From Tolypeutes matacus (taxonomy: Eukaryota; Chordata; Mammalia; Cingulata; Chlamyphoridae): a DNA stretch of 64,000 nt. The stretch is from contig JAKSZT010053887.1 in NCBI GenBank assembly GCA_026826555.1, forward strand, positions 64,862,665 through 64,926,664, read 5' to 3'. This document shows, in pieces, positions 23,004 to 35,130 of this stretch. Every line of letters begins with the position of its first letter. Positions within the stretch are counted from its first letter, which is position 1. The notes under the pieces were generated by a model. That model saw only the letters and a list, made by a program, of their open reading frames with translations. It did not search any database and was not told the DNA's origin. The position numbers and the translations under genes are program-made.

Positions 23004-23440
23004 TGTTATTAGTCACGGTTCTCTGGGAAACAGAACTAACAGGAGATATCTGTAAATAGTATGAAATTTTATAAAATTATCTCATGTGACTTTGGAGATG
23101 CACAAATCCAAACTCCATAGGTCAGGCTGCAAATCAGGGCTCCAAAGAAGGTCCTTGATGAATTCCCCAGGAGACAATGGCTGTCCAAAGTAGAGATGGG
23201 AATTCTTTCTTTGAATGCTGAAATCACTTCTCCTTTTTAGGCCTTCAGATGATTACATGAGACATCACTCATTGCTGACGGCAATCTCCTCTGTTGATTG
23301 CATATGTAGTCAGCCATATCAACTCATTCATGATTCAAGACCATGAAATACCTTTGTATTACAATTAGCCTAATATTTGCTTGACCAAACAACTGGGCAC
23401 TATTATCTGTCCAAGTTGACACATTAGCCTAACCATCACA
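23004..23440 (-). mobile_element. ERVL provirus 1, 5' LTR
   Basis: It is 437 bp, with TGTTATTAGTCACGG at the left and AACCATCACA at the right. The primer-binding site lies at its left, so it is the 5' LTR of the minus-strand provirus. The outer flanks of the provirus (taatg and caatc) share only three of five bases, so a target duplication is uncertain. Confidence 0.88.
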
Positions 23441-23939
23441 CAATCCATATCTATTTTGAATTAAAGATTCTATATGTTATTTAGTGTAGACTAATATACT
23501 AAAAAATACACCAACATATATTACAGTTTAAATGCAATCAAAGTTTATTTTTCTTTATTGATACATCCCAGGGCACTAATATGAGAAAAGCAAGGAGTGG
23601 TGCATTTTAAACAGAGGTTGAAACACCCAGAAAGACTGTGGCTTTGCTATCTTCACCACAGGACTTCCACATATTGTTACTATTACCCCAGCCTCAGGAC
23701 AGGAAAATGAATAGAGAATGCAGAAGCAACATGTTTTGACCAGAACTGAAAATGGCCCCCATCACTTTCATTCACCTTCAATTTTGAGGACTTAGTCACA
23801 TATTCACACTTAACTGCAAAAGGGACAGGTGGCCTAAAATTCTACTTCTGTGTAAGAAGAGGTATATGGGTTTAGTAAACAGCTGTTCTTTTCTACCTCA
23901 CTCTGTAGTAGAAAAGTTCTGTCTTTTTATATTTCAACA
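23441..23939. other. Intergenic, unassigned
   Basis: No open frame or repeat that I can name. Confidence 0.45.
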
Positions 23940-24690
23940 GTTAGTTAAATGAAAACCAAAATGAGATACCATTTCATATCCACTAGGATGGCTATAATGA
24001 TAATTGAAAAATGTTGATGAGGATGTAGAGAAATTGGAATCTGCTTAGGTTGCTTGTGAGAATGTAAGAAGGTGCAGTCACTGTAACAAATAATTTGGTG
24101 CTTCTACAATAATTTTAACATAAAATTATCTTATGACCTAGCAATTCCACTACAGGTATCTACACCCCAAATAAAAAAACAGTTATTTAAACAAAAACAC
24201 ATCTACAAATGTCCATAGCAGCACTATTAAAAATAGCCAAAGGGTGGAAATGACACAAATGACCACGAACGCATGAGTGAGTAAACAAAATGTGATATAT
24301 GCATAGAACAGAACGTTCTTCAACATAGCAGGAATTGAGTATTTATACATGCTGCAATTCTGTGACGAACCTCAAAAACATGATAAGTGAAGGAAGCTAG
24401 ATACAGAAGGCCACATACCATATGATTCCATTTGTATTAAACACCCCAAATAGGTAATTACATACAGACAGAAAGCAGATTGATGGTTGCCAGAAATGGG
24501 GGGAAGGAGAAATGGGAAGTAAATGCTTAATGGATATGGGGTTTTCTTTGGGGGTGATAAAAATATTTTGGAACTGGATAGAGGTGTGGTTGTACAACCT
24601 TGTGTATGTACTAAATTCCAATAAATTTTACACTTTAAAATGGTTAATTTTATGTTATATTCACATCAATGGGGAAAAAACGTGTATCAG
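23940..24690 (+). mobile_element. Old L1 3' end (ORF2 C-terminus and 3'UTR)
   Basis: The DNA order is that of ancient mammalian L1M 3' ends: ATGAGATACCATTTCATATC, ACTAGGATGGCTATAATGA, AATGTTGATGAGGATGTAGA, CCTAGCAATTCCACTA, TCCATAGCAGCACTATTA, AGGCCACATACCATATGATT, GGTTGCCAGAAATGG, GGGGTGATAAAAATATTTTG and a TACACTTTAAAATGG terminus. ORF2 frames are shattered. It is a 5'-truncated sense-strand copy. Confidence 0.9.
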
Positions 24691-25759
24691 CAACACATTG
24701 TCCTGTCCTAATTTAATAACTATTTAATTATTTTAAACTTCAGTATAAGAATGCACATTTGTATTGATCTTCTAAGAAAATATCTACATCATTTGGGAAA
24801 AAAACGCATTCATCCACAAGGATTTTTCTTTCGTATAAAATTATTTATACACCCAGTCACATTTTGATGAAACACATATGGAATTATCATATAGGTTATA
24901 TTTAAAGTACTTTTTAAAAATCTGCTTTTATAAAACAAAGTAATTACAAATGAATTATTGTTGAAAATACAATCCAGACTTAAACAACAAAACAAACAAA
25001 GGGCAATTAATAAAAAATTTACTGAAATCACTGGAATGATGTACAGATATAAAAAAAATTAGCCAATCTATTTTATAATATCTGTTATGGAGTATTTGTT
25101 AAGTAGAAGATACTGTTAAGTAATATATAGGATGTCATAAAAAAGATGACAAAAGCATTTGCTTTTAATATGCAAAATAATCCATTTTATCTTCTTTAAC
25201 CCCAAGCTTTCTAGTTATGAAAATGCCATATTTTTGTCAATTGTTTCTTAAATTGCAAAACTATGACTACACATCCACCTTGAAGAACTTTTTAACAGTA
25301 AACCTCAAATGCATTATTAGATTCCATAGAGAATTATTCTATATAAATCTAAGGAAAGTTTTCCTTTTGAAGAGAAGTAAGAACAAATTAGTAAATAAGA
25401 GAAACTTCTATAAGCAAAAAATATTTGGGGCTGCAAATTTATTTAGAAGAGAAAAAAATAATAAAAACTTTAGCATCTCAGCTGATTTAAGACTGTGGGA
25501 ATTCTTTCCTTGGATTTATTAAGCTGCTACAGATGGACAAATAGCAGCATATATTTGCTGAAGTCGTTATTCAAACCTTTCAGTCTCCAGAGTGAAGAAT
25601 TTATATCAGTTGTTTGAGTTTTCTCAGAAAAAAAAAAAAAAAAAAGCAAATCTTTCACATCCATTTAAAAAACAGATCTTTAAAAAACAAGATAAAGGAG
25701 ATATAGGTATAGTAATAAATTATGTGAAAAAAATTGCAAATTAAAAGTAAATGACCAAT
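24691..25759. other. AT-rich intergenic DNA
   Basis: A 101-codon frame at 25217-25522 has AT-driven composition (Lys, Asn, Phe, Leu) and no motif; I treat it as chance. A poly-A run lies near 25627-25646. Confidence 0.5.
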
Positions 25760-25850
25760 GGGGAGTGGATGTAGCTCAAGTGCTTTAGTGCATGCTTCCC
25801 ATGTATGAGGTCCTGGGTTCAATTTCTAGTACATCCTTAAAAAAAAAAAA
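25760..25850 (+). mobile_element. DAS-type SINE
   Basis: It reads GGGGAGTGGATGTAGCTCAA, then GCATGCTTCCCATGTATGAG, a B-box-like GGGTTCAATTT, CTAGTACATCC and poly-A. It is about 90 bp, with the tRNA-like head followed almost directly by the tail. Confidence 0.88.
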
Positions 25851-26089
25851 TAAGTCAATAATCCCATTGGGTTTTTCTTCCAGGAGATGGAATAGACAAA
25901 CTTTTACCTATTCCTTTTACTAAATATAACTAGCTAATGTGTAGACTATTTATAAAAGAAATATAAAAATATGTTGGAAGTGGAGGGAAGATAGATTAGC
26001 TAGGGACCTAGGACTCAAGAATCACAATGGTGGTGAGTTCCCTAGGATTTTCTTGTTGTTCACATTTCCTAGACTGGGAGTAGAAGAAA
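25851..26089. other. Spacer
   Basis: Nothing recognised. Confidence 0.4.
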
Positions 26090-26640
26090 CTAGCAATCTG
26101 AAAACACCAACAGCCTCAGACAAGCAAATAAGAGGCTCACACAAACAAAGCTCCAATGAAAGCCTGCTCTCTATATATTGTTAAGAACCAGGAAAAGGGC
26201 AACCTAACAAGACAGAAATTTATATACAATAAACATTTCTCTCCAGCCAAACCTGTGGCTTCTCCTGCACTCGGAATGTCAAAGGCCAATTGGGGAATCT
26301 GGGCTTCCACTCTCCTCAAGCTGTAGAAAGGTATTCCAACAACCCAACTGTGGTGGTGTCAATATTTCAAGTAGGTAGTCAAAGCTTTCACCCCCACCGG
26401 GGAGTAACAAACCACCTAGACTGATGTGTCAGTGGAAACCACATGAGGAGCCTAGACTTACACTGTCAGCTAGCTGTAATGAGGCACTACTGCCCCTTTC
26501 TGCTGTAGTAGTGTTAGAGGAGGTTTATTGGGGATCCAGAATTCATATACCCACTCATTAGGAATGAGAAACATCCCCCACCTTGGGTGGCAAAAGAGAC
26601 TGTGAAGGGAATATGAACTTCTACTACCATCTGGAAGTAA
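26090..26640 (+). mobile_element. Old L1 5'UTR-type fragment
   Basis: Blocks such as GTAACAAACCACCTAGACTG, ATGTGTCAGTGGAAACCACA, CTGTAATGAGGCACTACTG, GTTAGAGGAGGTTTATTGGG and ATGAACTTCTACTACCATCT occur in the order of the 5'UTR of old mammalian L1 subfamilies. No ORF1 follows on this strand. Confidence 0.55.
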
Positions 26641-26684
26641 TTAAAATTTTAGTTTTCTAAACAATGGGAGCTTCTTATGGTTTT

Positions 26685-26755
26685 GAGGCTAGGAGAAGTT
26701 TAAATCAAGGCATCATCAAGGTGATGCTTCCTTTCTGAAGACCATCATTCCTTAA
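26685..26755 (-). mobile_element. LTR fragment, same family as 17975-18408
   Basis: GGTTTTGAGGCTAGGAGAAG and AAGGCATCATCAAGGTGATG match the left part of the LTR at 17975-18408. Only about 70 bp remain. Confidence 0.55.
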
Positions 26756-26764
26756 AATGATAAT

Positions 26765-27475
26765 GATTTTATATATATACATGATAGGTCTGGTTGGTTT
26801 ATAGTATTCTTCATGTCTTCTATATCCTTACTGATATTATTTTGTAGATGTTGCATCCATTATTGAAAGTGATATTGAAATCTATAATTAAGGTAGAACC
26901 ATTGATTTCTCCCTTCAAATCTGTCAATGTTTCCTACATATATTTTGGGACTCTTTTATTAGGTGGATATATGTCTATACTTGTTTTAACTTTTTAATGA
27001 ATTTGCCATTTTATATGTATTTTCCTTCTTTATCCTTTTAAAGTTTTATATTTAAAATCTATTTTGACTGATATTAGTATAGCCACCCCTACTCTCTTTT
27101 CTTACTAATTGCATGTATCTTTTCACTTTCAATCTGTTTGTGTCTTTGAATTTAAAGTGACTATATAGTAAATAGCATATGTTTAGGTTGCATTTTTTAA
27201 AATGCATTCTGCCAGTTTCTGCCATTTGCCTAGAAAGTTTAACCTTACAGATAATGCAAGACATTTGCCATTTTGATCTTAGGATTTTGTAATTCTGATA
27301 CCTGTTTTGTCATTCAAATATTCCATTACTGCCTATGTTTGGTATTTAGTTGATCTTTTAAAGTGAACTCTTTAAAATTCTTTATCATTTCCTTTTGTAC
27401 ATATTTTTCCTAATATTTTCTTTGTTGTTAGAATAGAGCTTAAGTTTAATATCCTAAATCAATAACAATTTTGTT
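26765..27475 (-). pseudogene. L1 ORF2 endonuclease-region remnant, antisense
   Basis: Plus-strand landmarks, antisense to L1, are GGTCTGGTTGGTTTATAGTA, TATTTTGGGACTCTTTTATT, GATATTAGTATAGCCACCCC and TCACTTTCAATCTGTTTGTG. These are the antisense of the ORF2 endonuclease and adjacent region. The frames are decayed. Confidence 0.75.
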
Positions 27476-28504
27476 TGGTTTGGTATCATCTTAAGTTTAA
27501 TAATGTGTACAAATCATGCTCACAAAACCTCCACACCCCCACCTTTATATAGTTCTTGTCGCATACTATATATTTATATATAATAATATATGACATATTA
27601 TTATATATGATAAATCATTGATTTATCATTACCTTTTATCCATTTGAATTTCAGAATCCAAAAGAAAAAAAAGTGGAGTTAAAATTCAAAAATTTAATAG
27701 TACTGGCATTTAAATTGATCCATGTATTTAACTTTACTGGTAGTATCTTTTCCATTCAATGTGAAGAACTCTTTTTAGCATTTCTTGAATGACTGGTCTA
27801 CTGGTTCCAAACTCCCTCAACTTGGAATTTTATATTTATCTTAGAATGTCATAATCTCTCCCTACTTTTAAATGAGAGTTTTGATGATATAAAATTCTTT
27901 TGGCATTGTTTTACACTCAGCTTTATAAATGTGTTATCCTTCTGCCGTCTTGACTCCAATGAGAAGGTGGCATTTAACCTTATTAATAGTCCCTTGAACA
28001 TAAAGCATTATTTATCTCTTATGATTTTCCAATTTCTCTATCTTTGGTATTTGACAATTTGTTTATACCAATTCTCAGTGTAAGTTTATTTGGATTTATT
28101 CTCTTTTCAATTTGTTGATAGTTTTGGATGCTTATATTCATGTCTTTCATTAAATTTGGGACATTTTAGATGTTCTTTCTTTGAATGCTCTTTATACTTT
28201 CTCTTTCTTTTCCTTTTATGACTCCTGCAATGTGTATATTGATGTGTTTCTTATTATCCTAATGGTCTTGCTAGTTGTTTTTCATCATTCTTTATTCTTT
28301 CTGCTCTTCAGACTGATCAATTTTTAATAGTCTTAACTACAAGTTCACTGGACCTTTCTCCTTGCAAATTTGAATGTGCTGTTGAACTCTTCTAGGGAAT
28401 TATTTTTATTTCTCTTACTTTGCTCTTCAGCTCAGTTTGTTTCCTTTACATGATTTTTATCTCTTTATTGATATTCCATTTGTGTTTATCTATCATTTCC
28501 AATT
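27476..28504 (-). pseudogene. L1 ORF1-type remnant, antisense
   Basis: Landmarks are TTTTTAGCATTTCTTGAATG, then TCATAATCTCTCC, ATTCATGTCTTTCATTAAAT, ATGACTCCTGCAATGTGTAT and CTGCTCTTCAGACTGATCAA. They are antisense to the ORF1 region of old L1/HAL1 elements. With the preceding block they give ORF2 then ORF1 from left to right, the expected order of one minus-strand L1. Confidence 0.7.
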
Positions 28505-29125
28505 TGGATTGCTTTTATTTTTTTTTATTGCCTAACTTCCCTGACTAGAACTTCCAGTAAAATATTGAGTAAGACTGGTGACAGTGGACAATCTTGTATT
28601 ATACCAGATATTAGAGGTAAAGCAGTCAGTCTTCAACACTGAGTATGATGTTAGCTGTGGGTTTTTTATATATGCCCTTTATCATGTTGAGGAAGTTTAT
28701 TCTTATTCATAATTTTCTAAGGATTTTTTATCAAGATAAGATGCTGGATTTTGTCAAATGCCTTTTCTGCACCAATGGAGAGAATGTGTTATTTTCCCCA
28801 TTTATTTTGTTAATGTGGTATATTACATTTGATTTTCTTATATTGAACCACCCTGTATACCTGGATAAAACCCATTTGATCATGGTGTATATGTCTTTTA
28901 ATGTGTTGGACTTGATTTTGAAATATTTTGTTGAGGACTTTCACATTTATATTCATAAGAAAAATTTGTAATTTTCATTTCTTGTAACATCTTTATCTAG
29001 TCTTGGTATTAGGGTGATGTTGGACTCACAGAATGAGTTAGGTAATATGCCCTTCTTTTCAATTTTATTGAAGAGTTTAAGCAGAATTGGTATTAATTCA
29101 TTGTTAGTACTCTAGGGTTTGTGTC
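28505..29125 (-). pseudogene. L1 ORF2 reverse-transcriptase remnant, antisense
   Basis: Antisense RT landmarks are AACTTCCAGTAAAATATTGA, AGTATGATGTTAGCTGTGGG, TTTTGTCAAATGCCTTTTCT, AATGTGGTATATTACATTTG and ACTCACAGAATGAGTTAGG. The block lies between two antisense ORF1 blocks, so it derives from a different L1 copy or from a rearranged one. It has no intact frame. Confidence 0.8.
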
Positions 29126-30790
29126 ACACAACCTACATCCATAACCTAATAATTAGAAAAGATACCACTTAGCTTCAATAGCATACATAATCTCTGAATC
29201 TTCATTTCTTCACACAACTCCAAGTCACTCTATCTTGTCTTCACCTTTCAACCTGAAGACTTCCTTTAGGAATTCCTGTAAGACTTTTTGTTGATGAACT
29301 CTCCCAGTTTCTGTTTATCTGTGAATATTTTTAAACTCTCCCTCATTTTTGAAGGACAGTTTTACTTGATAAAGAATTCTTAGCTGGCAGTTTTTCTCTT
29401 TCAGTACCATAAATATATCACACCACTGCCTTCTTGCCTCCATGGTTCTTGACAAAAACTCAACACAGACTTATTGAAGATCCTTGTATATGATGACTCA
29501 TTTTTCTCTTGCTGCTTTCAGAATTCTCTATATTTGGCATTTAACATTCTGATTAATATGTGTCTCAGAGTAGGTCTACTAGGATTTATTTTGTTTGGAG
29601 TATATTGCACTTCTTGAACAAGTATGTTTGTGTCTTTCAGATAATTTGGGAAATTTTTAGCCATTATTCTGTCAAACATGCTTTCGGCCCCTTCTCCTAA
29701 CTCTTCTCTTTTTGCTACACTGAATATATATATGAGTATACTCTTCATACTGTCACTTAAATCACTGAGACACTGTTCAACTTTTTCTATCTCTTTATCT
29801 ATCTGCTCTTCTGACTGTATGATTTTGATTGCCCTCTTTTCTAGTTCACTGTTTCATTCTTCTGCCTTTTCAAATCTACTACTGTATGCCTTCTTAATGT
29901 ATTTTTAATCTCTTTTATTGTCCCTTTCATCCACATAATTTCTATTTTTCTTTATATATTTTCAAATTCTTCTTTATACTCACACATTATCTTCTTAATG
30001 TCCTTTAATCTCTTTATGCATGTTTTCCTTCATCCTCAGATTGACTTAGATTTGTTTGAACTTCTTTAATTAGTTGTTTCAAATTCTGTGTCTCCTCTGA
30101 AGTTTTAATTTCTTCCCTTGTTTGATCCATCTCTTCCTGTTTCTTATTAATGCTTGTAATTTCTTGCTGATGTCTAAGCATCTGATTATTTTGTTGAGTT
30201 AACTCTGACGGCCAGTTTCTCCCTTTTGTGTAGGTTTATATTGTTGATTGACTTTGTGTTAAGGCTCTTCTTTGATGCTTAGTCCAATTTATTCAGGACA
30301 CTTACAATAGCACAAGTTGAACTGATCAGATTTTCTCAGCTCTTCTTCACCTGATTCTTGCCCTGGAAATGCAGTACAATTTTTAAGATTGAACTTTTTG
30401 TGTAATTGTTTCACCCCTAGGAGAAAGCTTCCTTTCTTCTGTTCCTTCTCCAGGAATCTTGACCTGTTCTGTTTGTTTTTATGAAGCATTTTCTTTCCAG
30501 ATCCTATCATGTGGTTAAATTCTTTCTAACTCATTGTCCCATTTTCCTTACACTTTTCAGTTTCTGGGACCCTCCAGTCTTATAGCAACTCAGTTTAAAT
30601 GACCTACTTTCTTTTTTTTTTTTCCTCTTTGAGACTTTTCTGACTCAGGTTTCTTCTCAATTATATTATACTGTCCCAAAGCCAATTCAGGAAGGTGAGT
30701 CACTCCAGAAAATTCCATCTTGCATTTAGGAAGTCCAGTTGACTGTACTATATTGACTGGCGTACTTGGCCACGGCCATTCTGCCCTGTT
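29126..30790 (-). pseudogene. Second L1/HAL1 ORF1-type remnant with upstream UTR, antisense
   Basis: From 29230 the order TTTCAACCTGAAGACTTCCT, CTCCCTCATTTTTGAAGGAC, CACACCACTGCCTTCTTGCC, CTTGCTGCTTTCAGAATTCT, TTTTTAGCCATTATTCTGTC and TTCTTAATGTCCTTTAATCT repeats the pattern of 27.7-28.5 kb. It is clearly a second ORF1 region in the same orientation. Sequence from about 30300 to 30790 would be its 5' untranslated part. Confidence 0.7.
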
Positions 30791-31519
30791 TTTACAATTT
30801 CTCTTTCTTTTTTTTATTTGTTACCATGACATGTGACTCTATAATTACCTCAAAATTAAACCTTAATTTTAAAAAGTACAAAAACATTTGCAAACCAGAA
30901 TTATTTGACATAGATATAATAAGATAAAATATGAAGTAAATTGAAACATTATGTTTTTGAGTGACATGGTTATGGTTGCCACACATTAAAACACGAATCA
31001 AGAATCAGCAACTATCATAAGAATAACTTTTTTTTAAACATTCATCTTCCTATCCCCCATTAGCTTCTTTAGTCCCAATATTGTAATTATTCTCCTAAAT
31101 TACGCCCTATACTTTTTTTTCCTCTTGTCTCTGCCAAGAATTTGGTATTGCACAATATTAGCAGAGATTATTTGAAGATTCAAAAATTGATAAAATCTTT
31201 ATAATATTGTAAACTTCTATATACTTTATTTAATTTATATAAAAACTGTCTAATTAGAATTTAGAGAAAGTTTAAATACAGAACTTCCTTTTATCCAAAA
31301 TTCAACCTTCAGAAATGTTTGCATATATATAAATATAAATATAAATATAAATATCTATGTCTATATCATCTATCTGTCTGTTGTATATTATCTATCTGTT
31401 TACCTGTTTCTATCTCTGTTATATCACTAGGTACCAATGTAATTTTCTATCAGTACAGGAAACAAGTATACAATTTGCAGTACATCCACATAACTGAAAC
31501 AAAAATAGCCATTAAGTAA
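30791..31519. other. AT-rich spacer with (AAATAT)n run
   Basis: A short ATAAAT/ATATAA tandem run lies at 31324-31352. No gene is seen. Confidence 0.5.
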
Positions 31520-33560
31520 AAGCAGAGGCAAGTTTCTGCACTCTGCCACTATGGTGTAGCAAGAACTGGATTTGACCTCACAACTGAAAAACAAATTTTA
31601 AAAAAGTATGACAAAATATTTGAATAAATAGTTTTCAATGCATTGAACTTCAGTCACCATTTGACATTAATTCTTGAGATATAAGAAACAAATGAAGTAA
31701 ACCCACAACTGCCTCAGCTTACTGCTGTGAGATAGTTTCCAGGCCATGGCATGGGTGGGGAACTCAGGCAGGGATCAGCAAACAACTTGAAGTGGAGTAC
31801 ATGGCTGATAGTCCAGAAAGATCAAGAGACTACAATATACAAGGCAAAGTACCTGAAAGACGAGAAATGTACAGAGAAATAATTCTGGAGATTTTCAGAG
31901 GGTGCCTTGAAAATTAAGCTAACTGCAGATTAGAGCATGTTTCTGAGAAAATTACCCAAGGCCAGGGAAAGAATCACCCAAAAGGATGAGAAGGTATAGT
32001 ATGGACACTTATTCAGAGTGAGGAAAAATGACTGTACCCAACAACCAGAAGGAAAACCTCATAATTCATAGGTAATTCATTATTCATAATGGGGAATAAT
32101 TATCCCTAGACTGAGTACTACGTTTATCTGCTTAACAAGTCTTAAAAGCAAGACCCAAAGAGATGAAAGTATTCCCCAGAACAAAGCCAAACAGAATTTA
32201 TAGAAATACAAAAAGTATCCAGCACCCAAAAAGGTAAACTTCACAGTTTTTCTGACATCCAATAAAAATTTACCAAGGATACAAAGAATAGGAAAATAAG
32301 ACTTCTGATGAAGAGAAAAATTCAGTCAATTTAAACTGAGCCAGACTGGTACAGATTAAAATTAACATAAAGCACATAAAAGGAGTTTATATAACTATAT
32401 TCCATATATTCAAAATCAAGAGGAAAGACTAAAAATGTTAGATAAGGGCATAGAATATATGTAAATTATCCAAATCAAATGTCTAAATATGAAAACCACA
32501 ATGTGTGAGATGAAAAAAAAACTTGAAATGAGATTAACAAGATATGCAAAAAATGAGTGAACTTTAAGATGGAGAAAAATAATAAATCTAAATAATAATA
32601 TCTAAATAGTATATCTAAAATGAAACAAAAAAAAAAGATCAAAGGATAAATAACAAAGCAACGTGGGTAGTAGGAAAACTTCAAGTAGCCTTAATTTTGT
32701 GTAATTTTTATAATAAGAACCCCTGAAGGTTAGAAGACAGATGGAAAAATATTTGAAGAAAAACTTTTCAAAAATTTTCCAAATTGTTCAAAATCAGTGT
32801 TGAAGAGAAAGTCTCAAAAGCAGCCAATGTAAAAAGTAATCATATTATGGATAAAGGAACAAAGAAAAGTATGGCAGGAGGTTTCTTGTTGTAAATGACA
32901 CAAGTGAGAAGACAGTGGAGTAACATCTTTAAGGATATAAAAAAACATATTTAACCTATAAAAACATTTATAACTGGTTATAAAACACAATTTAAAAATG
33001 AAATGGAATGCTTTCACAGATACACAAACACTAAAAGAGTTCATCACCAGGAGACTCATACTACTTGAAATATTAAGAAATAACTTCAGGAAAATCATGC
33101 TGGTAAATAAGAATCCACACAAAGAAATAATGAGCTCAAACAATGGTAACTACATTGTTGCTGCAATTAAAAAGTTGGCTGACTGTTACCTACTGCATAC
33201 TACCTATAATATAGAAATTTCCCTATATTAAAATATAAAATTTTTCTTTATCAATTAATGGAATATTAAAAATATGAGTTATCCAGTCATGAAAAGACAT
33301 AGATGAATATTAAATATATATCACTAAGTGAAAGCCTGTCTAAATAGGCTACATAGCATATGATTCTAAAATTACATGACATTCTGGGAAAGGCAATATT
33401 ATAGAGATAAGTTGTTACCAGTGGTTCAGGGAGAGGGGTAAGGTGGAATAGGTGAAACATAGGGGAATTTTAGGATGATAAAATTATTCCACATGATACT
33501 ATAACTGTGAATACATGCCCTTATGCTTTTGTCAAAACTCATATAACTTTACAGCACAAA
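31520..33560 (+). mobile_element. HAL1 (half-L1) element, nearly full length
   Basis: The 5' part has AAGAACTGGATTTGACCTCA. The middle has GTGAGAAGACAGTGGAGTAA followed by CATCTTTAAGG. Then come AGAGTTCATCACCAGGAGAC and ACTTGAAATATTAAGAAATA, the ORF1-type region typical of HAL1. The 3' part (33220-33560) is an L1-type 3'UTR with CTAAGTGAAAGCC, TTGTTACCAGTGG and GATAAAATTATTCCACATGA. HAL1 elements encode only an ORF1-like RNA-binding protein and depended on other LINE machinery. All frames here are broken. Confidence 0.7.
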
Positions 33561-34009
33561 GGATGAACCTTGAGTATGCAAATTAAAAAGAAATAATTTA
33601 GATCATGGGAACCCAGGAAGTAACACATACTGTGAAAAGAGAATCAAACTTTATTAAAATGTATAAAAGAAACTTACAAATGTAGAAAAGGTAATGTGAA
33701 CCTCAATTTAATTGATAAATTCCAGCATTCATGTATACAAATGAGTACAGTCTGTAAGACTAAAGCCAAAAGTGTATTACAGTTGATAAAGTTGATTTCC
33801 ATGGGCATGTGGGTTAAAATTTATATGACACTGCTATACATGTATATTGGAAATGAACAATTAAGTAAATGGATAACAGATGGTGGGAGCCAGATTTCTT
33901 ACTGTTGGAGTGGGGTTTTACTGATTAACAAGGGAAGATGGCTAGAATGATCAGAGTTGGCAAAACCAAATATATATAAACATGAGTCCATATATACATA
34001 TATATATTT

Positions 34010-34044
<35 letters not shown>

Positions 34045-34242
34045 ATAGAAATATTTATAGTGGTTTCAACAGTTTATATGGACACATATACTTCCTTGTC
34101 TGTCAGCTGAGATAATCTAAAAGAAATGAAACCCCAAAAGCAATGATAGCAATGAGCACTATTAATTAATTTTTCCAAACATTTTCAAAAAGCATTTGGC
34201 ATTATTTACTGAATATGAACAAAGGCATATGTACTACTCAGG
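33561..34242. other. Unassigned DNA with (GA)n microsatellite
   Basis: A GA run lies at about 34009-34037, preceded by TATATACATATATATATTTA. There is no gene; the 84-codon frame at 33696-33950 has no motif. Confidence 0.5.
34009..34037 (+). repeat. (GA)n microsatellite
   Basis: About 14 uninterrupted GA units. Confidence 0.93.
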
Positions 34243-34330
34243 ATAGAAAACCAATTGCAAAACTCCCAGAACCACCTCAGACATCCCATGTTTAAGATCT
34301 GTTCCTCAAGAACCACTCCCAGTACCAAGC
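34243..34330 (-). mobile_element. ERVL leader with primer-binding site, left of a shared LTR
   Basis: This 88-bp block is almost identical to 44252-44339, the leader next to the 5' LTR of provirus 3. It also matches 38957-39044 and 22917-23003. It contains CCACTCCCAGTACCA, the complement of a tRNA-Leu-type primer-binding site. A leader should not occur here if the adjacent LTR were only the 3' LTR of provirus 2. A second ERVL unit therefore once continued to the left and is now truncated. Confidence 0.8.
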
Positions 34331-34776
34331 TGTATTAGTCAGTGTTTTCTAGGGAAGCAGAATCAACAGGAGATATCAGTAAATAATATGCAATTTTATA
34401 AGAGTCTCTCATGTGACCGTGAGGGTGCACAAGTCCAGGTTCCTCAGGCAGGCTGCAAACCAGGGGCTCCACTGAAAGTCCAATGAAGGTCCTTGATGAG
34501 TTCCCAGGAGATGGCAGCTGTCCAAAGATGAGCTGGGAAATTCTCTCTGAATGCTGAAATCACTTCCCCTTTAAGGAATTTAACTGGATAAATCCTCACT
34601 CATTCCTGAAGGCAATCTCCCTGGTTAATGCAGATGTAGTCAGCCATCTACTCAGTAAACTCACCGATGACTAAAGCTCATAAATGTCCCTGTATTACAA
34701 TTAGCCTAGTTCTTCCTTGACCAAACAACTGGGCACAATTACCTGGCCGAACTGACACATTAGCCTAACCATCACA
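34331..34776 (-). mobile_element. ERVL LTR shared by two tandem units
   Basis: It is 446 bp, with TGTATTAGTCAGTG and ACCATCACA ends. On the right is the reverse complement of a polypurine tract (GTCCACCCCTTGTCAA), as for a 3' LTR. On the left is a primer-binding site and leader, as for a 5' LTR. Both features together are the hallmark of the middle LTR of a tandem provirus. Confidence 0.85.
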
Positions 34777-35130
34777 GTCCACCCCTTGTCAATTCAGCAA
34801 CCATACACATTACCTTAAACCATATTTAGTGTCTAAGTAAAACAATAACAGGTATGCATAAATATTTCTGCCTAACAATGTTCAACTCTCCTGCATACAA
34901 CCAGAAACACATTAATTCCCTACAGAATAGGGTGCAAGTCCTTGGGTAATATTCACTCTTGAGCTTGACATCCTTAAATATTATGACATGAAACTAATAT
35001 AACTTGTCATATGATAAGGGAAAAGATTGGGGAAGAAAACAAAGAAATTCATTTTGTGTACTTATATAATAATACTCATAATGAAACAAGGAAGAAAGAT
35101 TCATGACTATTAACAGTCCTCGTTTCTGTA
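34777..35130 (-). mobile_element. ERVL provirus 2, 3' internal region
   Basis: This is the non-coding stretch between the end of pol and the 3' LTR. It aligns with 20322-20729 of provirus 1, apart from the GATA expansion there. No env is present. Confidence 0.75.

Noticed and set aside
25760..25850. Possible tRNA gene (A-box and B-box-like sequences)
   Set aside because: The head is followed by a SINE body and poly-A tail, the same unit occurs five times, and a proper tRNA fold is not kept. It is a DAS-type SINE.
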